DNA of 32,344 bases from Armadillidium nasatum (taxonomy: Eukaryota > Arthropoda > Malacostraca > Isopoda > Armadillidiidae), in the NCBI GenBank assembly GCA_009176605.1, contig SEYY01006790.1:1-32344 (forward strand). Direction: 5' to 3'. Below are positions 9,599 through 19,479 of this stretch, piece after piece (within the stretch, counting starts at the first letter, position 1; every line of letters begins with the position of its first letter). A program made the translations under genes and the position numbers. The notes beneath the pieces were generated by a model. That model was not told the origin of the DNA. It worked only from the letters and a program-made list of their open reading frames with translations, and made no database searches.

Positions 9599-10886
9599 AT
9601 GATCCACTTACTTTGTGTGGGTGCCTCCGAAGTCAAGATCTTTCGAGATGGCAGGAGATGGTTACGTAATGAATATGGAATTGATGCTGTCACCGAATTT
9701 CGTTCTGGTGCACGGATTGATGAGTGCCTTCCTTTATTTAGACGGGGTATGATACCCCAAATCGATATTGTACTTATCTGGGCCTTAACTCCCTTGGCTT
9801 GGAGAAAAATGACTATTTATACCAAAGGACGACGAGACCTTACTGTGTTTTGTCCCAATCATAATCCATCTATTTCTGAGATTCCTACCATCATGAATCT
9901 TTTATATCAAGAAATATACGAAAAGAATCCAAACTGCATTATGTATTTAGTTCTCCCTGCTATAAAGGACCTGTATACCTTTAATCAGACGAGAATTGTA
10001 CGAGAATGGGGACAAAAATACAAAGATTTTTTTGAAAAATCATCCCGTCCTCAATGCTTCAAAGATGAGAGAACATTCGATTAGAACTTTTCGATTGTTC
10101 AAGACTTTACTGAATGAAGAATATTACTGGGTGGACAAACACGTTCTGCAGGCTGAACATACCCTTAGTAATTATTATGATAAAAAGGGAAAACATGAAA
10201 AGATTAATGATAAATCACCTACTGTCTGTTTTTTTAATGGATAATCGAACACCTTAAACTGTTCCTTATTACCTGATGGGTTTCACGGGACAGGAAGATT
10301 CCTGGAGGCTTTCATGAAATGTAATCGTGGTATATTTTACCAAATTTCTAGTCACAACAAATATGGAGAGCCAGTGGCTAAGAAAGGTAAGATCATACAT
10401 TCTTGTATGCTGGTCCACTCACAACGATTACTTTCTGATTCAGATGATGACGATGATGATGTAATTAATCTCCCAAGGAAAAACCAAGAAAATGATAGCG
10501 AAACGTTTGGTTCATCTGATAATGTGGATATATGCTTAGGAAGATTTGTAGATTTCCAGGAATCTTCTACATATACTTATGAGGGATATTATCCCATACC
10601 AACAACGAGTAATGAACCACAAACCTCAAATGATCAACGTCGACAAGAGACCACATGGGGAGATGCTCATAAATTTTATACTTATACACTTCCCAATTCC
10701 GACTATGGAAAGTTTCCTAATAAAGATGATGATGCTGGTGCAGTCGCTTCTACATCTACTGGTATTACTCATAATACATTAAACTATAATAGTGAAGCGA
10801 ATATTGCCTTTTTTCAGGCTATTATAAGACAATCAATTGAGCAAAGATCAGCTCACACGGATAATAATCTGGAATACCAATCTTAG
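9599..10886 (+). pseudogene. A1 ORF3: SGNH/GDSL-hydrolase-like protein in the env position
   Basis: I choose the ATG at 9599 because the first conserved block, LLCVGASEVKIF, follows at once and A2 starts at the same point. Blocks read: GAS (Ser codon 9626-9628) for block I; RSGARIDECLPLF near 9701 for block II; IDIVLIWALTPLAW for block III, where GxND is not conserved; YLVLPAIKDLYTFNQ for the later strand; and PDGFHGTGRFLEAFM (Asp 10275, His 10284) for the DxxH block. A Ser-Asp-His set spaced over about 220 residues fits the SGNH fold. An acidic tail (SDSDDDDDD) follows. Breaks: one frameshift near 10000-10084 and a TAA at 10242-10244. After the TAG at 10884 the frame stays open to TAA 10953-10955. 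No signal peptide or membrane anchor is visible, so it is not an ordinary envelope protein. Confidence 0.7.
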
Positions 10887-10955
10887 TTATTCCATGATTT
10901 AGAACAAGCTGTGCAGAGGGAAAAGAGAATCCACAATTCAAGAAAGCAACTGTAA

Positions 10956-11202
10956 ATAGAACTCTTGAATTGATGGTTATCTGGCTGAAAATGTGTTTAT
11001 ATTTTTGTAAAACTTTTTGTATTTTTGTTTTTAAAAAAATAAAAATAAAAAAAAAAAAATAAAAAATAAAAATAAGGAAAGAAAGAAAGAAAAGAAATTT
11101 TTTTTTTTTGGAATGTATGGTATTATATGTAATGTATTTACTTGTATGTAATGTATTTCCTACTATGTATTCCCTACTATGAAAAATAGTCCTTCAGAAA
11201 TT
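10956..11202 (+). other. 3' untranslated region of A1
   Basis: AT-rich, with an A-rich run broken by T (near 11031-11075), a GAAA repeat and a T-run at 11098-11110. No coding signal is seen. Confidence 0.6.
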
Positions 11203-11246
11203 GGGGGGGGGGGGCTAAAATCTGGTGGAGGGGGATAAAAGGGAGA
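11203..11246 (+). other. Polypurine tract region of A1
   Basis: Twelve consecutive G (11203-11214) are followed by a second purine-rich run (11226-11246, GGAGGGGGATAAAAGGGAGAG). One of them should prime plus-strand synthesis, with the 3' LTR starting just after it. I cannot choose between them because the matching start of the 5' LTR is outside the window. Confidence 0.6.
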
Positions 11247-11632
11247 GTCGAGACTCATTGAGTTAATAATGATTAGTACTATTTTTCTAGTCATTTACTT
11301 TTGGTTTTTTAGTTATCAGTAAAACTGATAGTTTACAAAATCCTTTATTTTATTTTTAATTACTTTTTGTTTGTTCATTCTATTATTTTGTGTTAAATAT
11401 CATGGTATTAATAATCATTTCTATATTACAGAATATTGATCTATATGTTTTATTTATATATACATTATATTTGTAAATTATTTCCCAAAAATAAGTGAAT
11501 ATTTAGGACTTGGATAGGCCTTCACCAGATAGAATTTAAGTTATCCGAGAAATTGCCTTCAATAAGGTAATATTTTTATATATTTACTAGCTTGATTTTA
11601 TGAGGTTGGTTTTAAATTGTATAATGGTAATT

Positions 11633-11732
<100 letters not shown>

Positions 11733-12268
11733 TGGGATGTAAGTGTAATGAAGGCAAATTTTTGTAGGCTTCGAATCCAGGATTCTGCTGTATCTTTGAA
11801 TCTTGGATTTTGTGGTTTCAAAACTTGGATTCCTTGTGTTCAACACTTGATTGTTCAAAAAGCTGGGATTGGTGTGTCTTCGATCCTGGATTTATCTGTC
11901 TGGTATATATTCAAATATTGGATTCACCTCTGAAATTACAAATTGAATCATCCAAATATTGAAGTGACCCAAACCTTTTGCCATCTCTGGACTTGCACAT
12001 TCAAAACTCGGATCGTTTCCGAAAGTACTTTATCTGTCACCATTCAGATTTGTGTAACTTCGAGAAAGGAGAAACCAGGTACAAACTATTCTAAATAACT
12101 TACAAGAAGAAAGAAAAGCAAAAGCCAGTTATTTGCATATATTACAGATAAGCCGCATTTATAATATCTTCTTTAAACTCCTGTATCTTAATACTAACAG
12201 CTCCTCTCATAAGTTCATATTCCTCCTTATGCTAATGCATTGATTGGTTCAGCAAGTGCCACAGACTC

Positions 12269-12274
12269 AATAAA
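12269..12274 (+). promoter_or_regulatory. AATAAA polyadenylation-type hexamer in 3' LTR
   Basis: This is the LTR partner of the site at 397-402; the local context CAATAAAATATCCCATTAAT is the same in both LTRs. Confidence 0.45.
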
Positions 12275-12871
12275 ATATCCCATTAATATATTAATATATT
12301 GCAAAGACTTATTGCATTTGATTATCAAATTGTAGGATTCATTGGGGAAAGAGATAAGTAAGCCATAGGATTCATTTTTGTAATTCATTTACTAAAGTTT
12401 TCATTTATTACATTTTACCTTTATTACCATATTTGGTGCTTTAGTGTTAAACAATAATTATTCATTAAGTTAAGTAAAGTAGTATCATTATACTTCTTTT
12501 ACTATTCCTCATTTCTTATATTTTATTATATTAAATAATTGTTATAGAAAATAGGTTCGTCAATGTAATTCCCAGAAATTTTAATAGTAACCCAAGAAAG
12601 TGAACCTTCTTGAGAAACTTAGTAGGCCCCTTTTTTGCATAAAGAAAGTGATCATCACCTTCTTTGTGAAAGTAGTCGTCACACCGAAACTAAATAATAG
12701 CTTCTTGTGCTCTTTACTATTAGGCGTGAACGAAATACAGTGCTTATATGGCTGACAAAATTGAATGCAATATGTAGGTATTTCATCAATTATTGGGCCA
12801 TCGGAAAAAATCTGTGTAGGCAAGTTGAGACTTTTTCAATGTTCCGGCTCTCTCTAACATCAACGATTTGA

Positions 12872-13660
12872 TAATCCGATTTGAACTCACTTGCGAAAGT
12901 GTTGGCTGCGTTACAAGCAAATGGTTTTAAGTTGAAGCCAGGAAAGACTAAATTGTGTTGAGAAAATGTTCAATTTTTAGGACACTTAATTGATCCAAAC
13001 AGGATACAACCAATTGATCGAAATTTAAGTAGAGTACTGAATTTTCCTCAACCGACAACTATAAAACAATTACGGTCTTTCTTGGGTATGGTGAATTTCT
13101 ATCGAAGACATATTCCCGATTGTTCAATAATTTGTAAGCCACTTTCGGCTCAAGTCGGGGGTAAAACAGTTAATTGGACTCCAGAATGCCAGGAGGCATT
13201 TGAGAAGTTAAAATCAGCGTTGGTGGAGCCACCGACGTTGGCCTTCCCAGATTATAGCCCAACAGCTCCACCATTAGAACTACACGTTGATGCTTCGTCA
13301 ATTGGAGCAGGAGGAGTCTTATCTTATTGATGGCGTAAATCGACCCATATCTTATATCTCAAAAACCTTTTCCAAAGCTCAACTGAACTATTCTACAACG
13401 GAAAAGGAGCTTGCAGCATTGAGATGGGCCGTTAAAACTTTACGACCATTCTTGTGTTCGAAGAAATTCATTATTTTCACTGACCATGAGCCTCTGGTAT
13501 ATCTTAATAACATGGCGGCAGTTGACGGACGTATCGCGCGTACATTGCGTGACTTGACTGATTATGACTATGACATCCGCTACATAAAAGGTAAAGATAA
13601 AGTAGTAGCCGATGCGTTGTCCAGAATCTCCAGTGGAGGCACTCCCAGAAGATCATAATG
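12872..13660 (+). pseudogene. A2 pol: RT thumb and RNase H
   Basis: The first readable residues (ANGFKLKPGKTKLC) correspond to A1 RT just downstream of its YLDD. Then come FLGHLIDPNRIQPIDRN, LRSFLGMVNFYRRHIPDCS, the RNase H ELHVDASSIGAG, ALRWAVKTLRPFL, TDHEPLVYL and the closing VVADALSR. Breaks: a TGA after KTKLC and a small deletion near 13324-13330, evident because the duplicate copy at about 14255 keeps the bases. Catalytic YxDD and upstream RT are missing, as expected if A1 inserted here. Confidence 0.88.
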
Positions 13661-13995
13661 ATCAACTGGAAATTGTCCCCATTGATGAAGTTCAGCCTTC
13701 AGGTTTTATTCCTAAAGGTTATACAGTACATTTAATGCCAGGAGGAGGAAACTTCCTTGTTTCAATCTTTTCCATGTGGTTGGAAAGGGAACACCTGATA
13801 ACCATATGGATATTAGAGGAAATTGTAGCAGGAAGGAACTTATTAAACATCCCGCTAAGTATCAACTTAAAGGCAGGAATATTACGAAGCTGAAGTTGCT
13901 GAAGCTACCTGGCCAACTTTCCATTCCAGAAGCTTTGCTAATATATCTAAATGCCTTGTCCGAGTTTTCTACCACAGCAACAATCCATTAACATA
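13661..13995 (+). pseudogene. A2 OTU-like domain, N-terminal part
   Basis: After RNase H, GFIPKGYTVHLMPGGGN leads into FLVSIFSMWL, aligned with A1 GGGDALFMFFSLFLYG. The cysteine position is Phe (codon TTC at 13753-13755; TGC would be Cys). A frameshift follows, then GTPDNHMDIR matches A1 TTENHLELR. The LKLPGQLSIPEALLIYLN segment matches A1 MKLSGHIPKPEVIEAFCK. The domain then breaks at the inserted fragment. Confidence 0.65.
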
Positions 13996-14436
13996 TGGAA
14001 CATACAGTCTTACTTGGGTATGGTGAATTTCTATTGAAGACATTCCCGATTGTTCAATAATTTGTAAGCCACTTTCAGTTCAAGTCAGGGGTAAAACAGT
14101 TAACTGGACTCCAGAATCCCAGGAGGCATTTGAAAAGTTAAAATCAGCGTTGGTGGAGCCACCGATGTTGGCCTTCCTAGATTATAACCCAAATGCTCCA
14201 CCATTAGAACTACACGTTGATTCTTCGTTAATTGGTGCAGGCGGAGTCTTATCTCAAACTGTTGATGGTGTAAATGAGAATTTTATATACTTCCAGATTC
14301 TGCTATGGATCATTCCATGGTCATTGGAAGCAAAAGATGAAAGCTCAGCAAGAGATATTTAAATTGATCAATGCTGATTATTCGACTTTCTTGTCTGACT
14401 CATACAAAGTTTTACAAGAATCATCTGATGCAATTC
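13996..14436 (+). repeat. Mosaic insertion inside A2: duplicated RNase H and tail fragments
   Basis: Bases about 14010-14275 repeat 13080-13340 (RT thumb and RNase H) at roughly 93% by eye, mostly transitions. Bases 14340-14436 repeat 15067-15160, the start of the A2 tail. A linker of about 65 bases joins them. The OTU-like domain stops before this block and resumes after it, so the block was inserted. Its content looks like an A2-type element deleted between RNase H and the tail. Confidence 0.8.
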
Positions 14437-14500
14437 TTAAAATAAGATTTAACTTACAAAATGTATCTGGTATACATTTTAATTATCTTGAACCGTGTAA
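14437..14500 (+). pseudogene. A2 OTU-like domain, C-terminal histidine block
   Basis: Directly after the insertion the frame reads ILKIRFNLQNVSGIHFNYLE. HFNYL (14475-14489) aligns with HYNYL of A1 and with the terminal OTU strand and catalytic histidine. Its survival in a second copy is the best evidence that the domain is real. Confidence 0.65.
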
Positions 14501-15066
14501 TGAGAAAAGTGTCAAAATAAATATCATCAACATTTGCCAATTAACCATTGACGAACTTGATGAATTATTTAGCACTGATGAAGGAGGTTATAATCCAAGA
14601 ACAATTCAAGGACAATGTTCTTCACAAACTGAGGAGAGCATTGGATCCCTACGAAAATACAACTTTTCATGAACATGGATTAGAAATATTTCACCCATAT
14701 CAACATATTTTCTTGTTTGGAGACTTAAATCTTCATCCAAAACGAAAACACTCTGCGAATGGTTCTCTCCATGCCTCTTCTAATTCGGTTTGTTTTGATT
14801 TACATTTACCAAATGGTCATTCAGGAACGAAACTTATTGCATTGGTGAGAGAGAACTTATGGCATCCAAGACTTGCTTGTGTTGCACATGACATTTGTAG
14901 GTCTTGTACGACATGTCAACTTAACAAAAATAATCCTACTGTGATTATTACGCCTGTAATGAAGATAACGTTGTCTTTTCCATTCAAATTGTTAGCGGTG
15001 GATTTATTACAATTACCACGGACTTTTCGAAATCACTCTTATGCTCTTGTAGCAATAGATAATTTT
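14501..15066 (+). pseudogene. A2 integrase N-terminal domain and start of core
   Basis: A linker is followed by the HX4H...CX2C zinc segment (LHLPNGHSG ... CRSCTTCQ) and the start of the catalytic core with the first aspartate in LLAVDLLQLP, then YALVAIDNFS. There the integrase stops: the rest of the core, including the second Asp and the Glu, is absent and the tail is fused directly. A frameshift near 14600 joins the frames 14274-14672 and 14548-15087. Confidence 0.82.
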
Positions 15067-15568
15067 AGCTCAGCAGGAGATATTTAAATTGATCAATGCC
15101 GATTATTTGACTTTCTTGTCTGACTCATACAGAGTTTTACAAGAATCATTTGATGTAACTATAGGAACAAATGAAGATTATTGGGTAAACACCGGATCAA
15201 CTAGGTCAGCTGAGGTATCTAACATAACCAACATTAACACGACAAGATTAACACAAACAGATCTAACAATACCTTCAGAAGAGGAGGAGGAAGAGGATCT
15301 GTTCAACACAACGATTAGTGAATCATTTGAAGAGTTTTGTCCATTGGATCTTTCGGTAGATCAAGACTCATTCAAGGGATTTGTGCCTAAGGCTGTTTCC
15401 ACCATAATGGAAGAACCTGATAAATATTATCAGCTGAATATCAGCAATGAGTTCAGCAATAATTCGGCCGAATCTTTTGAAAGATTTGATCCGGAAAGGT
15501 TTTTCGTTGAGGAAGACTACATGAAACTTCAAGGACCTGTAGAAGCATTGCCATTGAAGGAAGAATGA
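15067..15568 (+). pseudogene. A2 Pol acidic tail
   Basis: Open from the deletion junction to TGA at 15566-15568. It begins with a helical stretch (FKLINADYLTFLSDSY) and continues acidic, with EEEEEED and repeated SFEEF/SFERF-like motifs. By position it matches the A1 tail (7861-9078) but I see no convincing residue-level similarity. Function unknown; probably disordered. Confidence 0.6.
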
Positions 15569-16073
15569 CAAATTAAAATCACCTGTTTAAAGGGGATGGA
15601 TTCAGCTGAGGAAGACCCTTACCCACGATGATTGCAATCCCATGGAGAAGCCCCACGACATAACTATATCATGGATCATCCACTAGAATATCTTCCACTC
15701 AAAGAAAAAGATAAGTGCAAGTGAACAATAAAAATAAATAAAAAGTGCAGTGGAAAGTGAAATAAAAATAAAATTGAAATATTATATATAAAAGTGATAA
15801 AATCCATGTAATATCAAATTAATAAAATAATATCAAATTAATAATACTAAATTTACTACTATAGATTAAAAAACTTAGTTGTTGCTTAGATTAGCAATTC
15901 TTAAATAGTTTTAAATGTTCTAAGTAATTTAGGAATTAATAGTCATAAAAATAAAATATAATAAAAACATTAACCAACTAAAAACAAAAATAATAAATTA
16001 AATATTGTGTATATATTGAAATATTGAATATATTATTGTATAACATAAAATTTCATATATTTCTATAAATATA
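15569..16073 (+). other. AT-rich gap between A2 pol and ORF3
   Basis: Few GC pairs, many AATAAA and ATAAAA words, no reading frame. Same position and similar length as the A1 gap (9079-9565). Confidence 0.6.
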
Positions 16074-16087
16074 TATTGTTTTTTCAG
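16074..16087 (+). promoter_or_regulatory. Candidate 3' splice acceptor before A2 ORF3
   Basis: TATTGTTTTTTCAG is a strong polypyrimidine tract ending in AG at 16086-16087. The ORF3 ATG follows 7 bases later at 16095. The arrangement matches A1. Confidence 0.5.
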
Positions 16088-16094
16088 TCTGAGT

Positions 16095-16612
16095 ATGGAC
16101 AGAGGAAGAAGACTGCTGTTCTTAGACACCTCAGAAGTAGGGGTGCTGAAACGGATGAAGGAGCAGCTTCAGCAGATTTATTAGTTTGAACTTTTTGTTT
16201 CGTGCAATTCAGGTGCGAACTTGTTGACCTTAGGGCGGCATCTTTCTAATTTTCTGAAATCCAATGGACCGGTGGATCAGATATATGTTTGGTTTAACGT
16301 GTTCCATTTGGAAAAAGATCCCACTAACCACAGACGACAAATTGATCCATGTCATCACATGGAATTCAGCATGCAATTTGTCCTTTGTTCCTATTCAGAT
16401 GAATGCTATCGTCAGCTCAGCAGTTCAATATAACCCTGCTGTGAGGGTGTATCTGGTCATTCCCACAATGAAGGACATTGCTTCCTTCAAAGAGGCCTAA
16501 ATTCAATGTCAAGGCCGGAGTGACCTAATACCCTCACTAGAGGAACATCCTCAACTCCAACAAGCTTTCCTTAACAAAACGGCTCGTGAGATGTTCAGGG
16601 AGACAGTTGAAC
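16095..16612 (+). pseudogene. A2 ORF3: SGNH-like protein, truncated
   Basis: From ATG 16095 the frame reads LLFLDTSEVGVLKRM, aligned with A1 LLCVGASEVKIF, so the Ser-Glu-Val of block I is kept. After an in-frame TAG (16182-16184) comes NSGANLLTLGRHL (A1: RSGARIDECLPLF), then QIYVWFNVFHLEKD, where an Asn sits at the GxND position. A frameshift near 16340 leads to NPAVRVYLVIPTMKDIASF (A1: NPNCIMYLVLPAIKDLYTF). A TAA lies at 16498-16500. The B-minus element cuts it before the DxxH block. Confidence 0.68.
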
Positions 16613-17060
16613 AGTTTTTTACAGTTTTAACTAAGACAAAGAGTTACATGTTAAAATACTATAGTTCATTTCAGTTGTGCTTAATTTATAACTATAGAAT
16701 CCAAGTGGAAGTGTTTTCATTTTCGGTCAAAACTACAACACCAGCCAAGGAAGTCTGACTGGCATCTGTGAAAATAGATTTTTTTGGCCATATTAGATGG
16801 AAAACCCAAACACATAGCATTTTTCAGAGTCAGTTTTGCTAGATTGAATGATTCTTCAGCCTCAGGATTCCATTTTACTTTACATTGTGAGTATGGTGCA
16901 CCTTTTAGAAATGAAAGGAGAGAAATAATATTAAAAATTCCAGGAAGTGAAGACTGGAAATAGTTTATACTTCATAGAAAAGAATGTAGATCTTTTACTG
17001 TCTTAGGTTTTAGAATGTTTAATATAGAAACTTATCTTCACTAGGAACCATAAAACCGTC
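16613..17060 (-). pseudogene. B-minus RT thumb and RNase H fragment
   Basis: On the minus strand the segment includes an ITYLGFDV-like thumb start, the LRSFLGSINYF-like block (here with a stop), and an RNase H start matching IFTDASQTALAGVV of B-plus. It ends in the helix that reads LVKTVK in B-plus. Multiple frameshifts; recognised mainly by similarity to 22000-22480. Confidence 0.75.
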
Positions 17061-17720
17061 CAACACATCAAAACCTAGATAGGTAATCTTTGGTTGGCCA
17101 ATTTGGCACTTAGTTTTAAATTAAAATAATTTAGCCTTTCAAATACCATTTCTAAGACTTTTAGATGCTCTTCATGAGTTAGAGTAGCAATTAGAATGTC
17201 ATCAATACAGATGAAAATATTAGAAATACAAGAGAGAATTAAAGAGATATATTTAGTGAAACCTGTGGGACTAGAATGAAAACCTTCAACTATACTGTTA
17301 TAAGAAAAACTACCATATGGAGTATTAATAGTTAAGAACTTTCTACAACCTGGGTGAACTTTCAAATTATAGGCCTTCTTGAGATCAAGGACAGAAAACA
17401 CTTTAGCATTAGAAAGTACATTTGAAAAGTCACCTAAATTTGGGAGACTAAAATTGTCATGAACTGCTCTTTTGTTAAGAAGCCTCAGGTCAGCTACAAT
17501 GCGAACTCCACCTGAAGGTTTTGGCAGAACGGAAATTGGAAAACCTCATGGTGAATGTGAAGGAGATAAGACCCCAGCATTAACTAACTTGTCTATCTCC
17601 ACTTTAGCTTTGTCATATACATAGATAGAGATTCTTCAGCTTTTTATATTTATTGGGGGTCTTCTTACATTAAATTTATAGGGGACTAACTCTTTTAGGG
17701 CATCATACTCTGCAGATGTA
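17061..17720 (-). pseudogene. B-minus reverse transcriptase
   Basis: FSVLDLKKAYNLKVHPGCRK, LTINTPYGSFSYNSIVEGF and ICIDDILIA are Gypsy RT blocks. The catalytic motif reads CIDD, so the usual Tyr is Cys while both aspartates remain. Upstream on the minus strand the fingers region (17420-17700) is readable in fragments that match B-plus 21380-21660. Confidence 0.85.
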
Positions 17721-18048
17721 CAGGGAAATTTTAACACCTTATTTTTATAATCTCTGTTATCACTATTATCTATCATTTCTAAATTTACCATTATTTTTAA
17801 ATTTATTACCATTATTATACCTATAGGAAGAATTGTTTATATTGCTACCCCCAGAATTAATTTTACCTTCAAAAATATTTTCATTACCATTATACTATCA
17901 TTATTGCATAATTCTGTGCTATCATTTAAATTTATATCAGTAAATAATACCTTAAAAATTAAATAATAGACTAAAGAAAATGAGCTGAAGGTAATTTGGG
18001 AAAGAGAGTAGTATTCACAAAATGATCAATTTGTTTTAGGGGCCCCGA
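17721..18048 (-). other. B-minus protease-RT linker, degenerate
   Basis: Low-complexity, Asn-rich AT sequence that parallels 21000-21340 of B-plus. No intact frame. Confidence 0.55.
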
Positions 18049-18489
18049 TTAGACATTTCCTACAATTACATCACAGGAGCTACCTGTCTGGGCATCAATA
18101 ATACTATGATTATTAAAATCTAATAAAAAATTATACTTCTGGAAGAAATCTATACCTAAAATGTTACAAATTACATCACAAATTAAAAAAGTATGCTCAT
18201 AATCCCTACGTAATAAAAAATTTACAGTTTTTGTTTTAATATCATGTGTGTTTATTTGGCTTCCATTAGCAGCAGTAAGAAAGTCAATAAGTTCTTTCTT
18301 ATCCTCTGCAGAAGCTTTAAATAATAATACTGTGCTCCCTGAATTGATTATATATAATTCTTTAGAGCTAGCATCAAAAAAACAGTAGAGACTGTATAAT
18401 TTTATATCTGCTTTAGAAATATTTAACACATCCATAATTTTTGGAATCGATATACCATTGTAAAAATTTGCATTTTCAACTGGCATCAC
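18049..18489 (-). pseudogene. B-minus aspartic protease
   Basis: The active-site strand reads ELYIINSGSTVLLF, where canonical retropepsins have DTGS or DSGS, so the catalytic Asp is Asn (a single G-to-A change would do). The later strand motif ILGIDFFQKYNFLLDF and the following IIDAQTG are typical of Gypsy proteases. The frame is open for 146 codons. Confidence 0.82.
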
Positions 18490-18867
18490 AGTATATTTGC
18501 TAAGAGCTGATGGCTCTTGCTCTGCGACTGGCTTTTCACCATGTTGATAATGGAGAATTTTATCTTTAAAGCTATTATACTTAGGACAATGCTCAAGTTC
18601 ACTAGACAGAGATACTTATACGGTTAAAAAAAAAAAAAAAAGATTATTCTAAATCTGTAGTAGCAATCACAGTCACATGAAGATGAGCATTGTTATTACA
18701 CTTTATATTAATTATATAAATAGGCAATGAAGTATTATCATTACTTGTAATTGTATTAATATCTTAATTTTTCTTTTTAATATATGCACTTTTATCACTA
18801 TTTTACACTGTACATTATTATTAAATTGCACTTTTAAATTTTCTTTTTGAGGGGCTGACTTTCACCC

Positions 18868-19089
18868 CTACAATTCGTTTCCCAGAGTGGTTAAAGGAGA
18901 TGGTCTGGAAGTGGAAAGTTGGGTTGGCAATGGTGCCCATTGACAGCTTCCTTCTTGGCATCTTGTAGCTTTTTCTTGAAATTTGTAATGGTAATAGCAT
19001 AGCACACCTTCCAGTCTAAACATAGAAGGTGATCTGCCTCTGTCTGAGTGGCCTTTTGTCTGACCATTTTCAAGTCGCATCAATCTCAT
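18868..19089 (-). pseudogene. B-minus Gag/Pol junction, Cys-His segment
   Basis: LCYYHYKFQEKATRCQEGSC resembles the CYYHxxFGxxAxxCxxPC motif found at the gag-protease junction of many invertebrate Gypsy elements. The surrounding frame is otherwise out of phase with the protease. Confidence 0.6.
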
Positions 19090-19479
19090 ATTCAGTTTAT
19101 GTACATGTGTTGATAGCTTTTCTACTTTTTGAAATAGCTCTGCAATTTGACTTGATATTTTAGCATATTCATGACTGAAGAAAGTATTGGCAAGTGGTGG
19201 TGTGGGTTTTCTTGAAGTTCTTGTAGGAATAGTTCTTATGGCATTGACGGAATCATTGCAGTAATGATCTGATGCAATTCAGCAGCGGCAACTCATGTAT
19301 TTGCCAGCAGATTCGACAAATTTATAAATTGAGAAATCTCTGGTTAATACTTCTAACACAGGTGCAATGTGTTCTGGTAAGGCTTGAAGAAACATTTCTT
19401 TGGCGACTCTGATTATTTCGTATCATAACTTCAAAAGCAGAGTCTCCAAGTGAAAGCCTTATTCTATTTTAATATTCTG

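Larger units (their letters stand above)
12860..16612 (+). mobile_element. Ty3/Gypsy element A2, related to A1, rearranged and 5'-interrupted
   Basis: Begins mid-RT right after the A1 3' LTR and reads RT thumb, RNase H, OTU-like domain, integrase N-terminus, acidic tail, gap and ORF3, before being cut by the B-minus element at about 16612. Proteins are clearly homologous to A1 yet well diverged, so it is a different subfamily and not a copy of A1. It has an internal insertion made of pieces of a related element (13996-14436) and lacks the integrase catalytic core. No LTR of its own is visible. Confidence 0.85.

Noticed and set aside
9599-10886. Envelope glycoprotein at the env position of A1
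   Set aside because: No signal peptide, fusion peptide, transmembrane anchor or cysteine pattern is visible; the motifs fit an SGNH-like fold better.
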